The translations under genes were made by a program, and so were the position numbers. Positions 23,789 to 33,114 of a stretch of 64,000 nt of DNA are shown here, in pieces. The notes beneath the pieces were generated by a model, which saw only the letters and a list, made by a program, of their open reading frames with translations, was not told the DNA's origin and ran no database searches. Every line of letters begins with the position of its first letter. Within the stretch, counting starts at the first letter, position 1. Source of the stretch: Trichobilharzia regenti (taxonomy: Eukaryota; Platyhelminthes; Trematoda; Strigeidida; Schistosomatidae); NCBI GenBank assembly GCA_944472135.2, contig OX235263.1:25349379-25413378 (forward strand), read 5' to 3'.

Positions 23789-26614
23789 TCATACATTAAA
23801 TGGGCCTATGATTTCTGAAACTCTTACATGGGAATTACCATTGGTATCAATTACAAACTCACTTAGTGTGTCATTAAGTGCCTTTTCAAAGGAGGCCAAT
23901 GTGCTTGCTAGTCGTATTTTCTCAGGTAGTTTGTTCCATATTTGGGCATACCTAATCAAGAAAAACTTTTGCCTGGTGGCTGTTTTACATGGTTCTATAG
24001 CCACTGTACCTTTAGTGTGCCTAAGGTTGTATCCTGTGTTACCTGAGGACCGAGTATAGTTAGCAGGGGTATACACTATTTGGTTAAGAAGCTTATAGAA
24101 GAGTAACAGATTTAGTCGCAGTCGCCTTAACCATAATGTTTCTAGTCCCAGGATTTCACATCTGGTAGAGTAGTTTGTGCCGTTATCGGTTCCGAGTACT
24201 TTTCGCGTGAAGTACCTCTGTACTCCTTCTACTTTCAGTTTGTCTTCTATGCGTGTACTGCTGAATATGAATGAGCAGTAATCTAGGAGTGGGCGCACAC
24301 ATACCTTGTACAGTAGTATTCTGGACTCGTTTCTGTAGAAGTTCCTGAGTAGGAAACCAATAAGCCTTCGTGATTTCGACACTTGATTCGAGATATGCTC
24401 TGAAAATGATAGATTGTGTGAATATTTCAGTCCTAGGTCTAGTACAGATTTGAGTCTGGGGATTTTGTGGCCCTGAATTGCTAGGTTGAGGTCAAGGTTG
24501 GAACAGCCTATGCAGAGCCATCCACACTTTTCAACATTAAACTCAAGTCTCCACGTGTCACACCATCTATCCATTTTTGCTAATTCTTCATGTATGGAGT
24601 TCATAGTTGGGCCGATATCTGTATTTGTGCAGGTATATGTCACCTTCAAGTCATCTGCATACAGTATTGGCTTGCCTATACTAAAACATTCACATATACT
24701 GTTTATGTATATAATGAAAAGAAGGGGTCCCAATACACTCCCCTGGATGACACCACTGCTGATTGGTCTAGGTCTGGAGGTCATTGAGCCAACTTTAGTT
24801 GTCTGATTCCTGTCATACAGAAATGATTTTATCCAATTGTAGAGGGGGTTGCGTATCCCTAGTGAGCATAGCCTACCGACTAACAGACTATGTGGGACTC
24901 TGTCGAAGGCTTTCCTTATATCGAAATAGAGGATAATCACTAGCTCTCTCCTATCTCTTCTATAGGTGACTTCGTTGAAAAAGTCTATATGGCAAGTGAC
25001 GCAAGATCTTTTCTTGAGGAATCCGTGTTGTGACAGGTTGATGAGTTTATGTTTTAGAAAGTAGTCTGACATTTGGTCTTTGATTACTTTCTCCATGATC
25101 CTTGATATGACTGGTGTTATATTGATAGGCCTATAATTACATGCACTAGTTTTGGCCCCTCCTTTATGCTTAGGTAATATATATGTGTTTTTCCAAGTTT
25201 CAGGGTAGGTTTCGGTCACTAGTGAGATATTAAATATTCTAAGTAATAATACAATCATATCCGTACCACCGTTTTTGTATATGACGGATGGTATATCGTC
25301 TATCCCACAACTACTGTTAGCTTTTAATGTCCTTACCGCCGATGCTATATTTTGTATATTAAAGTTTATTTCACCTAACTTGTAGTTATTTTTGCAGGTT
25401 ATGTCGAGAATTGGGGACGGATGTGCTTTGGTGTTATTGGAGAACCACTCACTCAGGAGTTCACTAATGATCTGGGGATCATCATAAATTATATCTTCGT
25501 GTTCTAAATGACTGATATTGTTTTCTTCACCCTTCTTCATCCGTTTTTGCAAGATTTTGCAGAGTTCCTGGGTTTTAGAGGTGCCCTCTAGGGCTTTATT
25601 TTCCTCGACTTGTGCTTTCATTTTATGTCTCTCATCTAAATTTTTAAATATTTCGTGTATCAGGTGTAATGCATTAAATTCTTTGTATAAATAAAATCTC
25701 CTTTTTAGTTTCCTTAGTTTTATTCGCGTTTTGCGATCTATGAACAGAGTTGGTGTCTTTAGGGCAGATTTCAGGGGTGCGATTGTGTCTCTTACCGAAC
25801 TGATTGTCTTGTAGAAGGTATTTAGTATTACTTCTAAGTTATTATTGGTGAAGTATTCACCCCAGTCTGAGCTTCTCAAGAGCGTTGGTAGGAATTCCCA
25901 GTCGGCATTTCGATAGTCCCTATATTGATAGTAAACCGGGGAACTCTTAGGTGTGTGTTTAGTTGTTAGTTGTAAGGGTAGGGTGCAGTACAGTATGTTG
26001 TGGTCACTGTTGTCGAGTTTATCCCTCACCTCTATCGAGATCGGCTCTATTTTGTGACAGAGGATTAAGTCGAGTATATTGTTGTGTCGTGTTGGGAGGC
26101 GTACGCACTGCTTCCATCCTCCTACATCTATGGCTTCTAGGATCACCTCGTAGGTTCTCGGTCCAGTGCAGGTATCCCAGTTCACTCCAGGGAGGTTGAA
26201 ATCGCCACAAACTAGTTTGTAGTCGAATTCCAGCTTAGGTACAACCTCTAGTATTTCTCCGATAACCGTATCAGTCGTTATAGGGCTGTTAGGGGCTCTG
26301 TATATACATCCCACAAGAATGTTATTTTCATTCGTGTGGATGCTTATCCACTTGGATTCTGGGAGTTTGTCGATAGTTAGGTTTGTAAAGGTATTGGAGT
26401 TAGTGGATTTAGAGGCATATATTAGACAGCCGCCTCCTCTCTTGTCTGCTCTGTCATTCCTGTGGATGTTATAGTTATCGATTATCAGCTTTGTGTCAGG
26501 TATATCAATAGTAAGCCAAGTTTCAGTTACCAGAATCAGTGTTGGCCGCTCCATGTATACCAAGCTGCGAAGGGAAGTTATTTTGTTAAGGAGAGATCGA
26601 GCATTTAAAAGCAT
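23789..26614 (-). CDS. CR1 ORF2: endonuclease-reverse transcriptase, 941 aa, intact
   Basis: An AP-type endonuclease leads (NARSL at 4-8, TETW with E31, GDFN 137-140, SDH 203-205). A basic linker follows, then RT with FDIRKAFD (D565), GSVLGP and YADD (652-655), and a C-terminal domain ending PFNV. The chosen ATG at 26614 lies inside the first endonuclease strand. The frame stays open upstream for about 65 more codons, overlapping the end of ORF1 in the -1 frame. Translation may therefore begin upstream by reinitiation or frameshifting rather than at this ATG. The closest copy is the broken 1-1755. All catalytic residues are intact. Confidence 0.88.
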   Translation of the reverse strand: MLLNARSLLNKITSLRSLVYMERPTLILVTETWLTIDIPDTKLIIDNYNIHRNDRADKRGGGCLIYASKSTNSNTFTNLTIDKLPESKWISIHTNENNILVGCIYRAPNSPITTDTVIGEILEVVPKLEFDYKLVCGDFNLPGVNWDTCTGPRTYEVILEAIDVGGWKQCVRLPTRHNNILDLILCHKIEPISIEVRDKLDNSDHNILYCTLPLQLTTKHTPKSSPVYYQYRDYRNADWEFLPTLLRSSDWGEYFTNNNLEVILNTFYKTISSVRDTIAPLKSALKTPTLFIDRKTRIKLRKLKRRFYLYKEFNALHLIHEIFKNLDERHKMKAQVEENKALEGTSKTQELCKILQKRMKKGEENNISHLEHEDIIYDDPQIISELLSEWFSNNTKAHPSPILDITCKNNYKLGEINFNIQNIASAVRTLKANSSCGIDDIPSVIYKNGGTDMIVLLLRIFNISLVTETYPETWKNTYILPKHKGGAKTSACNYRPINITPVISRIMEKVIKDQMSDYFLKHKLINLSQHGFLKKRSCVTCHIDFFNEVTYRRDRRELVIILYFDIRKAFDRVPHSLLVGRLCSLGIRNPLYNWIKSFLYDRNQTTKVGSMTSRPRPISSGVIQGSVLGPLLFIIYINSICECFSIGKPILYADDLKVTYTCTNTDIGPTMNSIHEELAKMDRWCDTWRLEFNVEKCGWLCIGCSNLDLNLAIQGHKIPRLKSVLDLGLKYSHNLSFSEHISNQVSKSRRLIGFLLRNFYRNESRILLYKVCVRPLLDYCSFIFSSTRIEDKLKVEGVQRYFTRKVLGTDNGTNYSTRCEILGLETLWLRRLRLNLLLFYKLLNQIVYTPANYTRSSGNTGYNLRHTKGTVAIEPCKTATRQKFFLIRYAQIWNKLPEKIRLASTLASFEKALNDTLSEFVIDTNGNSHVRVSEIIGPFNV

Positions 26615-26685
26615 AATTTTCAGAAAACCAGGGTTGTTGGGATAGTTAGTAGGTTTTCTTGTTACTATCCCTAACTCCTGGTTGC

Positions 26686-28362
26686 CTATGTTATGTTCGG
26701 AGGAATCCTCATATGAGACATTGTCAGCGTGTTTACTATTCCCTGGACAAATTGTGCTGCGAGGGGGGCTATTGCTTGCTGCAGCCGAAAATAATCCTGT
26801 TGCATATTTTGACTATTAGCATCCATGGGTCGGCATCTGCGTTCATCTACTGGTGATATATGGTCTGCCCTGCAATTTGGGTTGTAGTTTGCTGGACCTG
26901 GGTACCCTGTGTTAAGACTACCCTGGTAGTTGTACCTCATGGGGCTTTCATAGCCGTATGCATATTGGCTCACGTCACGTGCGTGAGTGAAGTTATTGAG
27001 GGGATCAAGTGTCGACCTGTTCTCATTATGTTGATGAGGTCTAACATATATAGTGCGGGAGTCTGGACGAGAATTTTCGTTAATATGGTGCCTATATGAG
27101 TCCCGTTTAGTGCCCCATGTATCCCGAGGATCCATTCTACGTTGCATTCCCAAGTTATGTGCGTTGTTAGGCATGTTACTTCTAGTCCGGGAAGGGGTAT
27201 TCCTTCTCATATGCTGCGTGACGTCTTTGGGAATGTGCTTCGTTACCCATGCTTTGTCATTTTTTAGACTGACACGCTGCTTATTTGACTTATTACGAGG
27301 GAGGTATGTCGAAGTCTGGGGTGGGACTCTGGGTTTTGTGGTCTTTTTTGCGGTTTCTACTGAGGGACTCTCTGGCTTGGATCCAGATTGAGTGTGGTCT
27401 GCCAGTAGTTTCTGGTCAGCCATAGTTTGTGCGTCTATGTCAACCTCATGTAGGTCAGCAGGTTTTCGAGATGTGCTCTCGTGCACTCTAAGACTGCACC
27501 CAGTGGCACTGCTCTTACTGAGTTTTGGGTCGCTCTTACTTGCCGTTTTTTCTCCTAACACTATACACGTGACTTGCTGTGCCTCAGTGTCCGTCGACTC
27601 TTTAGCACTGATACCAGATGTATTTCTCAGTGTTGTCAACTTTGTGTCGAAGGAGTTCTTGGTTGCTTGCCTTTGGTTTGGTGTTTTATCCGAGACTACT
27701 TTGATAGTCTTGAATTTAGTGGCAGTAGCCAGAAGATCTTCGGCCATCTTAAATCGTTCAGCTGTTATGTAGCTGTCGAACCTAAAGAGTATAGGACAAG
27801 GATACTTCAGGTCTTTTTTGCTTAGGCGAATGCACTGACAAGGTGCATTCAATAGATTTGCAGCCTTCAGCAATGAGTGCTGGACTGACTTTATGGGCTC
27901 ACTATCCGGTACATTATATACTATTGCGTTTTGTTTTGAAGCCAGCCTTTTAACAACTTCGCTGGATAGAAAGTCGATGGCGTTTTCTAACTCCTTCGCA
28001 TTTTCTGAGTCAGTATGAGTCATTCTAGAGGTCATATTAAAAAGCTTTAGGATTGTAGGATCCTGCATTTCTTTTTTCATACGTGAGATAGTTTCAGGTA
28101 TACATTCTAGGGAACTTAATTTCGTTTTTAATTCATCTATCTGTAGCTGCATCTCTTTAATTACGCACGTTAAGTAAGAGAGCTCTACTTTTTCAGACAG
28201 AACATCTTCCACCTGTATTACAGGGGTCAGAGTTATGTTCGAGGCTTTTATGTTGGGTGAACTACTAATAATATGGGGTGGTAATGTGTTATTAGACGAG
28301 CCGGTGCTATTTTCTAAATTACTGGTGTTCACACGAACACGCTTTTTAGAATTTTGAACCAT
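26686..28362 (-). CDS. CR1 ORF1: RRM-like RNA-binding protein, 558 aa, intact
   Basis: The protein starts MVQNSKKRVR, like the ORF1 of copy A. It contains a conserved LTPVIQVEDVL segment (45-55), a heptad-like region at about 60-100, and an RRM-like domain at about 146-232 (AIVYNVPDSEPIK, CQCIRL, CPILFRF, DKTPNQRQ). A basic, then Asn/Pro/Tyr/Arg-rich disordered C-terminus follows. The cysteine pair CQC and the following KK are conserved in all copies here. The role inferred from LINE ORF1 proteins is binding and multimerising on the element RNA. The stop at 26686-26688 falls about 70 nt before the first ATG of ORF2. Confidence 0.82.
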   Translation of the reverse strand: MVQNSKKRVRVNTSNLENSTGSSNNTLPPHIISSSPNIKASNITLTPVIQVEDVLSEKVELSYLTCVIKEMQLQIDELKTKLSSLECIPETISRMKKEMQDPTILKLFNMTSRMTHTDSENAKELENAIDFLSSEVVKRLASKQNAIVYNVPDSEPIKSVQHSLLKAANLLNAPCQCIRLSKKDLKYPCPILFRFDSYITAERFKMAEDLLATATKFKTIKVVSDKTPNQRQATKNSFDTKLTTLRNTSGISAKESTDTEAQQVTCIVLGEKTASKSDPKLSKSSATGCSLRVHESTSRKPADLHEVDIDAQTMADQKLLADHTQSGSKPESPSVETAKKTTKPRVPPQTSTYLPRNKSNKQRVSLKNDKAWVTKHIPKDVTQHMRRNTPSRTRSNMPNNAHNLGMQRRMDPRDTWGTKRDSYRHHINENSRPDSRTIYVRPHQHNENRSTLDPLNNFTHARDVSQYAYGYESPMRYNYQGSLNTGYPGPANYNPNCRADHISPVDERRCRPMDANSQNMQQDYFRLQQAIAPLAAQFVQGIVNTLTMSHMRIPPNIT

Positions 28363-28429
28363 CGTTATTAAAGATCAATTATTAGTAACCAATAAATGAA
28401 TATAAGCGAAAACACATGCTAAAGCGTCA

Positions 28430-28708
28430 TGTAATCCCACTCGTCAAACAATGATCTGAAACAGAGAGCAAAGCGCACGTTAGCAGTGTGATCACACAAG
28501 TGTTGCGTGCTAGTAAGAACGAGGACTCAAGGTCAAGTATTATATTTACAACCAATCGCAATACAAGTAGATAAGAGGGAAGGGCACTCCTATTGGTCAT
28601 CCGTTGCCTCGTCTTGGGTAACCAATCCCTGCATACTTCGCAGCCAACCTGAAAGTAGACAAGCATGGTTTGAACATTAGAAAACCGCCAAACTTACCAT
28701 GCCTTACA
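28430..28708 (-). repeat. Gypsy 3' LTR
   Basis: This 279-bp LTR starts TGTAAGG and ends GATTACA on the minus strand. It matches the copy at 32836-33114 except at three bases. The 79-codon frame inside it is shared by both LTRs and is not a gene. Confidence 0.93.
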
Positions 28709-28722
28709 CTACCCCCTCTCCC
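28709..28722 (-). promoter_or_regulatory. Gypsy polypurine tract
   Basis: On the minus strand GGGAGAGGGGGTAG lies directly upstream of the 3' LTR. It is the position and composition expected of the plus-strand primer of reverse transcription. Confidence 0.85.
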
Positions 28723-28743
28723 ATAGGAGCACTGTCCGCAGTG

Positions 28744-31700
28744 CTAGGTGACTGTTCCTGCGGGACTTGTCTGCTCTAAGGCCTGTTGTCGAAAAGGTTT
28801 TAGTCTATTGAAGTGTGTGACTAGACTATGAGAGGAATTCGGTTCCTGAATCCTACAGGTGCAGTCACTTAGTACCTCTACTACAGTGAATGGTCCTTCC
28901 CAGCGTTTATGGAATTTAAGAGCTTTCCCTTTAGGTGGTGCCTCCTTAAGTAGCATCACCTTGTCTCCTGGCTCGACTGGTGATCCATGTGCTTTCCTAT
29001 CATAGTATTCTTTCTGGTACCTCTGGTTTGTTTGGAGTATATCCCTAGTCATCTGATGTACCTTGTTCAGGTTTCGTCGAAGTCTGATTACGTGTTCAGA
29101 TGCAATCAGTGTATCCTCTCCTAGTGTGTTTGAAGTCAGATCGATTGGCAACCGGAGTTCTCTTCCAGTGACCATATAATGAGGCGTTTGACGCGTAGCT
29201 TTGTGAATGCTTGCTCTGTATGCCATTAAGCACTGTGAGAGTGATCGGTCCCATTCCCTGGGGTTGTTTTGATCTACAAATGCCTGCAAGAGGGCTTTAA
29301 GTGTCCGATTGGTGCGTTCAACCAAGCCATTTCCCTGTGGGTGGTACGCGGTAGTGCGTGTCTTCCGGATACCCATTATACGACAGAGTTCGCTGACAAC
29401 GATACTTTCAAAGTTGGATCCTCGATCTGAATGCAGTTGAAGTGGTGCCCCCCAACGGCTGACCCAGTGGTCAAAAATTGACTCTGCGATGGTTACAGCA
29501 TCAATCTGTGGGATCGCAATAGCCTCGCACCATTTGGTAAAATGGTCTACCATGACTAAAATATAGTTATTATTTCTGGAAGTTACTGGGAGAGGTCCAA
29601 CCAAGTCTATTTGTACTAAGTCATTCGGATGGCCAGCTATAATGGGTTCTAAGGGTGCCTTATTATATTTGTGCGGAGCCTTAATAGTTTGGCATACCTC
29701 GCAGGAGTCACAGAAATCTATGATGTCTTTCCTCTGGTGAGGCCACCAATAACGTCTTTTAGCCGCTTCAATCATTTTCCCTGAGCCCGCGTGGCCTAAC
29801 TGCTGGTGTAATGACAATAGTACTGTGGGTAGTGCCGACTGTGGAGCCACAACGCGACGAGTATAAGTGGGTCCATGTTGGTAGTAGAGGATGTCATCGA
29901 CAATTTTCAGATTATCCCACAGAGACCATAAACACCGGGTTTCCCATCCAAGCTTACCTATTTCCTGGGTTGTCGGTCGTTCGCCTCCATTTCGAACACG
30001 TTCGTAAATCAAGGCCAGTTCAGGGTCTGAAGACTGAAGTTCAGGCCAACTATATGAAGTATGAGCCTCTAGTTGGAGCAGTGAAACTTGTGCTTCGGTG
30101 CATGATGGGCAGTCACCGTGATACCTAAGAGGTTTTCTTGACAACGCATCTGCATTTCCATGATTCTTACCCGGTCTATGCATGCATTCGAAGTCATACT
30201 CTTGTAGGTGTTCTTGCCATCTGGCAATCTGACCCTCAGCTTCTTTGAAGTTATGTAGCCAGCTAAGGGCTTTGTGATCAGTGCGTACAATGAAATGTCT
30301 ACCGAGGAGATATGCCCTAAAGTGTTTAACAAAATTGACCAGTGCCAGCATTTCTTTCCGCGTGGTGCAGTAATTCTTCTCACTCTTGTTGAGTGCTCGA
30401 CTTGCATAGGCTATCACCTTTTCTACTCCATCTGCGTCTTTTTGAGACAAAACTGCCCCGATACCAGAGTCGCTAGCATCTGTATCTAGGATGAATGGAC
30501 CTGCCTGGTCAGAAACATTGGGATACGCTAGGATAGGGGGGCTACATAAACAGTTTTTTAGTCTTTCGAAGGCTTCCGTCGCTGATGCTGTCCAATTGTA
30601 GTCTTTCTTCTTAAGAATGTCGAATAGAGGAGCTGCAAGGAAAGAGAAGTTAAGTACAAAACGTCGATAATACGAGGCTAAACCTAAAAAACTATGTAAC
30701 TCGGGGGCTGAGTTTGGGAGCGGCCAGTCTTTGACTTCCTGAACTTTTGCTGGATCACATTTAATGCCTTCGGCTGAAACAATGTGACCTAAGAAACACA
30801 CTTCTTTCCTGAAGAATTGACATTTCGATGGGTTCAGTTTTAACCCAACGGTCTGCATCCGTTCTAATACTTCGGAAATATCACTTAAATGTTCGGTCAA
30901 CGTCTTACTATGTATGATAACATCATCTAAATATACCAAACACTTACCTGGTATGCAATCACTCAAGACCGTTTGCATGAGGCGTTGGAATGTTGCTGGG
31001 GCATTGACTAACCCAAACGGCATTGTTTCAAACTCATACAGGCCTGCTTGTACAATGAATGCTGTCTTTTGCCTGTCATCTGGGTGTACTTCAACCTGCC
31101 AATATCCCGATGCCAGATCTAGAGTGGTAAACCAATTCGACCCCTCTAAGGCATCAAAAGTGTCGTCTATGCGTGGAAGGGGAAAGCAGTCTCGTCTAGT
31201 TAACAGGTTTAACTTACGATAATCTACACACAACCGGAGTGTCCCATTCGATTTCTTAACTAAAACTACCGGTGAAGCCCATGGAGATACGGATGGTTTG
31301 ATGACATTTTTCTCTAACAGTTCATCAACTAACCTGTTAAGCTCCTTCTGGTAATGTGCAGGTACTCGCCGTGCAGGTTGTCTACAAGGTGGGGCGTTAC
31401 CCGTTTCTATGTGATGTTGGACCAGTTTTGTTCTTCCCGGGCTTTTTCCATCCCAGTCAAAACAGTCCTCATATTTGTCTAACATTTTATTAAAGTTGGC
31501 AGCCGTTTCCGATGGTAGGGGTTCTATAGTCGTCAGCATTCGCTGTTTCTCACTCTTAGCATCTCCCTGCACGCCAAAAGTGCCGTGCTCTTTGTCGTTC
31601 CCTACAATAAATGGGATGGAACAGTCCTTCAGTATAAGAGTCCTATGACTACAATCTATTATTCCCGACAGCTTTTCCAGGAGGTCGACTCCCAAGATTA

Positions 31701-32832
31701 CCTGCCACGGCACCCGGGTAGAAATGATGAAATTGTGTTGAAGTGACAGTGTTCCCAATTTAAGTGGCAGCAGGACCAGTCCCTGGGATTGCATGCAATC
31801 TCCATTGGCTGTCGTAAGCCGCAAATTGTGAGTCCCTATTGTTGGCCTAAACGTCTCTGGAACACATGAGGAATGTACGACAGAACAAGTTGCTCCTGAG
31901 TCAACTAACATAACACACTTTTTCCCGCCTATATAACCTACAACTTTCGGGGAGGAGGTGACACCGATTAGGTTTACAGTAGGCACACAATTCATATCGA
32001 CATGTGACTCACCTGCATTGTGACCACAACTCCTAGCAAGCTTACCAAACCGCCTGCAGTAGTAGCAATCGTTTCTTGAAGTGGATTGCGACTGTGGGCG
32101 TCCTTTCCACGGTGGTGTAGGATTCTGTGCATGCTTTGTTGTTGTGTGCTGATATCCCATTGCGTTTACTTGTGGGCATGTGGTTCCTGGCTCTTCCAGG
32201 CTTTCCATTAGGCGTGCCCTAGCTTCCGCTTCTGTCATGGATGCTGGAGTGTGCAAGTTGAAGTCCTTCCTGTAACGGACGTCGACGCCCTGCAAGAACT
32301 TGGAATATATAGCGCTTTCAACCTCTGAATGTGTCTTGTCCTGCATAGCTTGACGCGCAAGCTTGCGGAGACGTAAGGTGAACTGGTTGATAGATTCACC
32401 TTGTCTCTGGTTGCACTCGCTGAATCTTTTCAGCGCTTCAATGGGAGGTATTGGTGGCACTATACGTGCTCTTAGAGTACTCAACAGGGTGGTCAAGGGC
32501 ATATGCACGTAATCCAAACCAATTGTGTACATTTCCAAGGACCGTCCAACAGAATCGATGACGAATGCGTTCGGGTGAGGCACGTTCATCAGATCAATGT
32601 ATCGGCACACCTTGTCCGACCACAGCTCGAAATCATCACCCACCTCCAGTGTATGCGGCAAGGGATGGACATATCGCGAAGCAGGCTGATTTGACTGAAA
32701 AGCTGGAGCCCTCACTTCAGCCAATTGATCCACGTCGTGAGATGCTGTCTGTTTGACAGGAGAAGTGTTCTTGGAAGCCTCATTGGGTCGAGACTTAGAA
32801 GAAGGAAGTTTTTTCGTTGGCAGGCTCGCCAT
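28744..32832 (-). CDS. Ty3/gypsy Gag-Pol polyprotein, 1362 aa, intact
   Basis: Gag occupies about residues 1-290, with an atypical zinc knuckle at 256-269 (CYYCRRFGKLARSC). Protease has DSGA at 311-314. RT spans about 490-720 with D572 and YLDD at 634-637. RNase H has D783/D785, E827 and D852. Integrase has the zinc-binding H1009, H1014, C1044 and C1047, the catalytic triad D1076, D1136 and E1172 (35 residues between the last two), and a GPF-type C-terminal module near 1313. Gag and Pol share one frame, with no frameshift or stop between them. The ATG is three bases past the LTR and inside the primer-binding site. There is no envelope domain. Confidence 0.93.
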   Translation of the reverse strand: MASLPTKKLPSSKSRPNEASKNTSPVKQTASHDVDQLAEVRAPAFQSNQPASRYVHPLPHTLEVGDDFELWSDKVCRYIDLMNVPHPNAFVIDSVGRSLEMYTIGLDYVHMPLTTLLSTLRARIVPPIPPIEALKRFSECNQRQGESINQFTLRLRKLARQAMQDKTHSEVESAIYSKFLQGVDVRYRKDFNLHTPASMTEAEARARLMESLEEPGTTCPQVNAMGYQHTTTKHAQNPTPPWKGRPQSQSTSRNDCYYCRRFGKLARSCGHNAGESHVDMNCVPTVNLIGVTSSPKVVGYIGGKKCVMLVDSGATCSVVHSSCVPETFRPTIGTHNLRLTTANGDCMQSQGLVLLPLKLGTLSLQHNFIISTRVPWQVILGVDLLEKLSGIIDCSHRTLILKDCSIPFIVGNDKEHGTFGVQGDAKSEKQRMLTTIEPLPSETAANFNKMLDKYEDCFDWDGKSPGRTKLVQHHIETGNAPPCRQPARRVPAHYQKELNRLVDELLEKNVIKPSVSPWASPVVLVKKSNGTLRLCVDYRKLNLLTRRDCFPLPRIDDTFDALEGSNWFTTLDLASGYWQVEVHPDDRQKTAFIVQAGLYEFETMPFGLVNAPATFQRLMQTVLSDCIPGKCLVYLDDVIIHSKTLTEHLSDISEVLERMQTVGLKLNPSKCQFFRKEVCFLGHIVSAEGIKCDPAKVQEVKDWPLPNSAPELHSFLGLASYYRRFVLNFSFLAAPLFDILKKKDYNWTASATEAFERLKNCLCSPPILAYPNVSDQAGPFILDTDASDSGIGAVLSQKDADGVEKVIAYASRALNKSEKNYCTTRKEMLALVNFVKHFRAYLLGRHFIVRTDHKALSWLHNFKEAEGQIARWQEHLQEYDFECMHRPGKNHGNADALSRKPLRYHGDCPSCTEAQVSLLQLEAHTSYSWPELQSSDPELALIYERVRNGGERPTTQEIGKLGWETRCLWSLWDNLKIVDDILYYQHGPTYTRRVVAPQSALPTVLLSLHQQLGHAGSGKMIEAAKRRYWWPHQRKDIIDFCDSCEVCQTIKAPHKYNKAPLEPIIAGHPNDLVQIDLVGPLPVTSRNNNYILVMVDHFTKWCEAIAIPQIDAVTIAESIFDHWVSRWGAPLQLHSDRGSNFESIVVSELCRIMGIRKTRTTAYHPQGNGLVERTNRTLKALLQAFVDQNNPREWDRSLSQCLMAYRASIHKATRQTPHYMVTGRELRLPIDLTSNTLGEDTLIASEHVIRLRRNLNKVHQMTRDILQTNQRYQKEYYDRKAHGSPVEPGDKVMLLKEAPPKGKALKFHKRWEGPFTVVEVLSDCTCRIQEPNSSHSLVTHFNRLKPFRQQALEQTSPAGTVT
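32818..32831 (-). promoter_or_regulatory. Gypsy primer-binding site, probable tRNA-Arg
   Basis: Four bases after the 5' LTR the minus strand reads TGGCGAGCCTGCCA, beginning with the TGG complementary to a tRNA CCA end. Against the 3' end of animal tRNA-Arg(ACG), as I recall it, the match is good with about one mismatch. It overlaps the gag start codon, which shares its TG with this site. The tRNA identity should be checked against the host tRNA set. Confidence 0.65.
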
Positions 32833-32835
32833 TTA

Positions 32836-33114
32836 TGTAATCCCACTCGTCAAGCAATGATCTGAAACAGAGAGCAAAGCGCACGTTAGCAGTGTGATCA
32901 CACAAGTGTTGCGTGCTAGTAAGAACGAGGACTCAAGGTCAAGTATTATATTTACAACCAATCGCAATACAAGTAGATAAGAGGGAAGGGCACTCCTATT
33001 GGTCATCCGTTGCCTCGTCTTGGGTAACCAATCCCTGCATACTTCGCAGCCAACCTGAAAGTAGACAAGCATGGTTTGAACATTAGAAGATCGCCAAACT
33101 TACCATGCCTTACA
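32836..33114 (-). repeat. Gypsy 5' LTR
   Basis: This is the upstream LTR of the minus-strand element and carries its promoter by position. Near-identity to the 3' LTR implies recent insertion. GTCA follows at 33115-33118. Confidence 0.93.

Larger units (their letters stand above)
28430..33114 (-). mobile_element. Intact Ty3/gypsy LTR retrotransposon nested in CR1
   Basis: This 4685-bp element lies on the minus strand with two 279-bp LTRs that I count as differing at three positions. It has a primer-binding site, one Gag-Pol ORF and a polypurine tract. The four-base target duplication GTCA flanks it at 28426-28429 and 33115-33118. Between the Pol stop and the 3' LTR there are only 35 nt, so no envelope gene exists. 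Every structural part needed for retrotransposition is present. The pattern of one fused ORF and an odd zinc knuckle recalls the trematode CsRn1/Boudicca group, but that clade placement is inference. Confidence 0.93.

Noticed and set aside
26686..26820. Classic slippery site between ORF1 and ORF2 of the minus CR1
   Set aside because: A C6 run occurs but in the wrong phase for X XXY YYZ, so frameshifting there is not supported.
28427..28666. 79-codon frame inside the LTR, identical at 32833-33072
   Set aside because: It is the same LTR sequence twice and crosses the LTR edge. It has no motif, and identity comes from LTR duplication, not gene conservation.
28709..28743. Envelope gene in the gypsy element
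   Set aside because: Only 35 nt separate the Pol stop from the 3' LTR, so the element is a retrotransposon without env.
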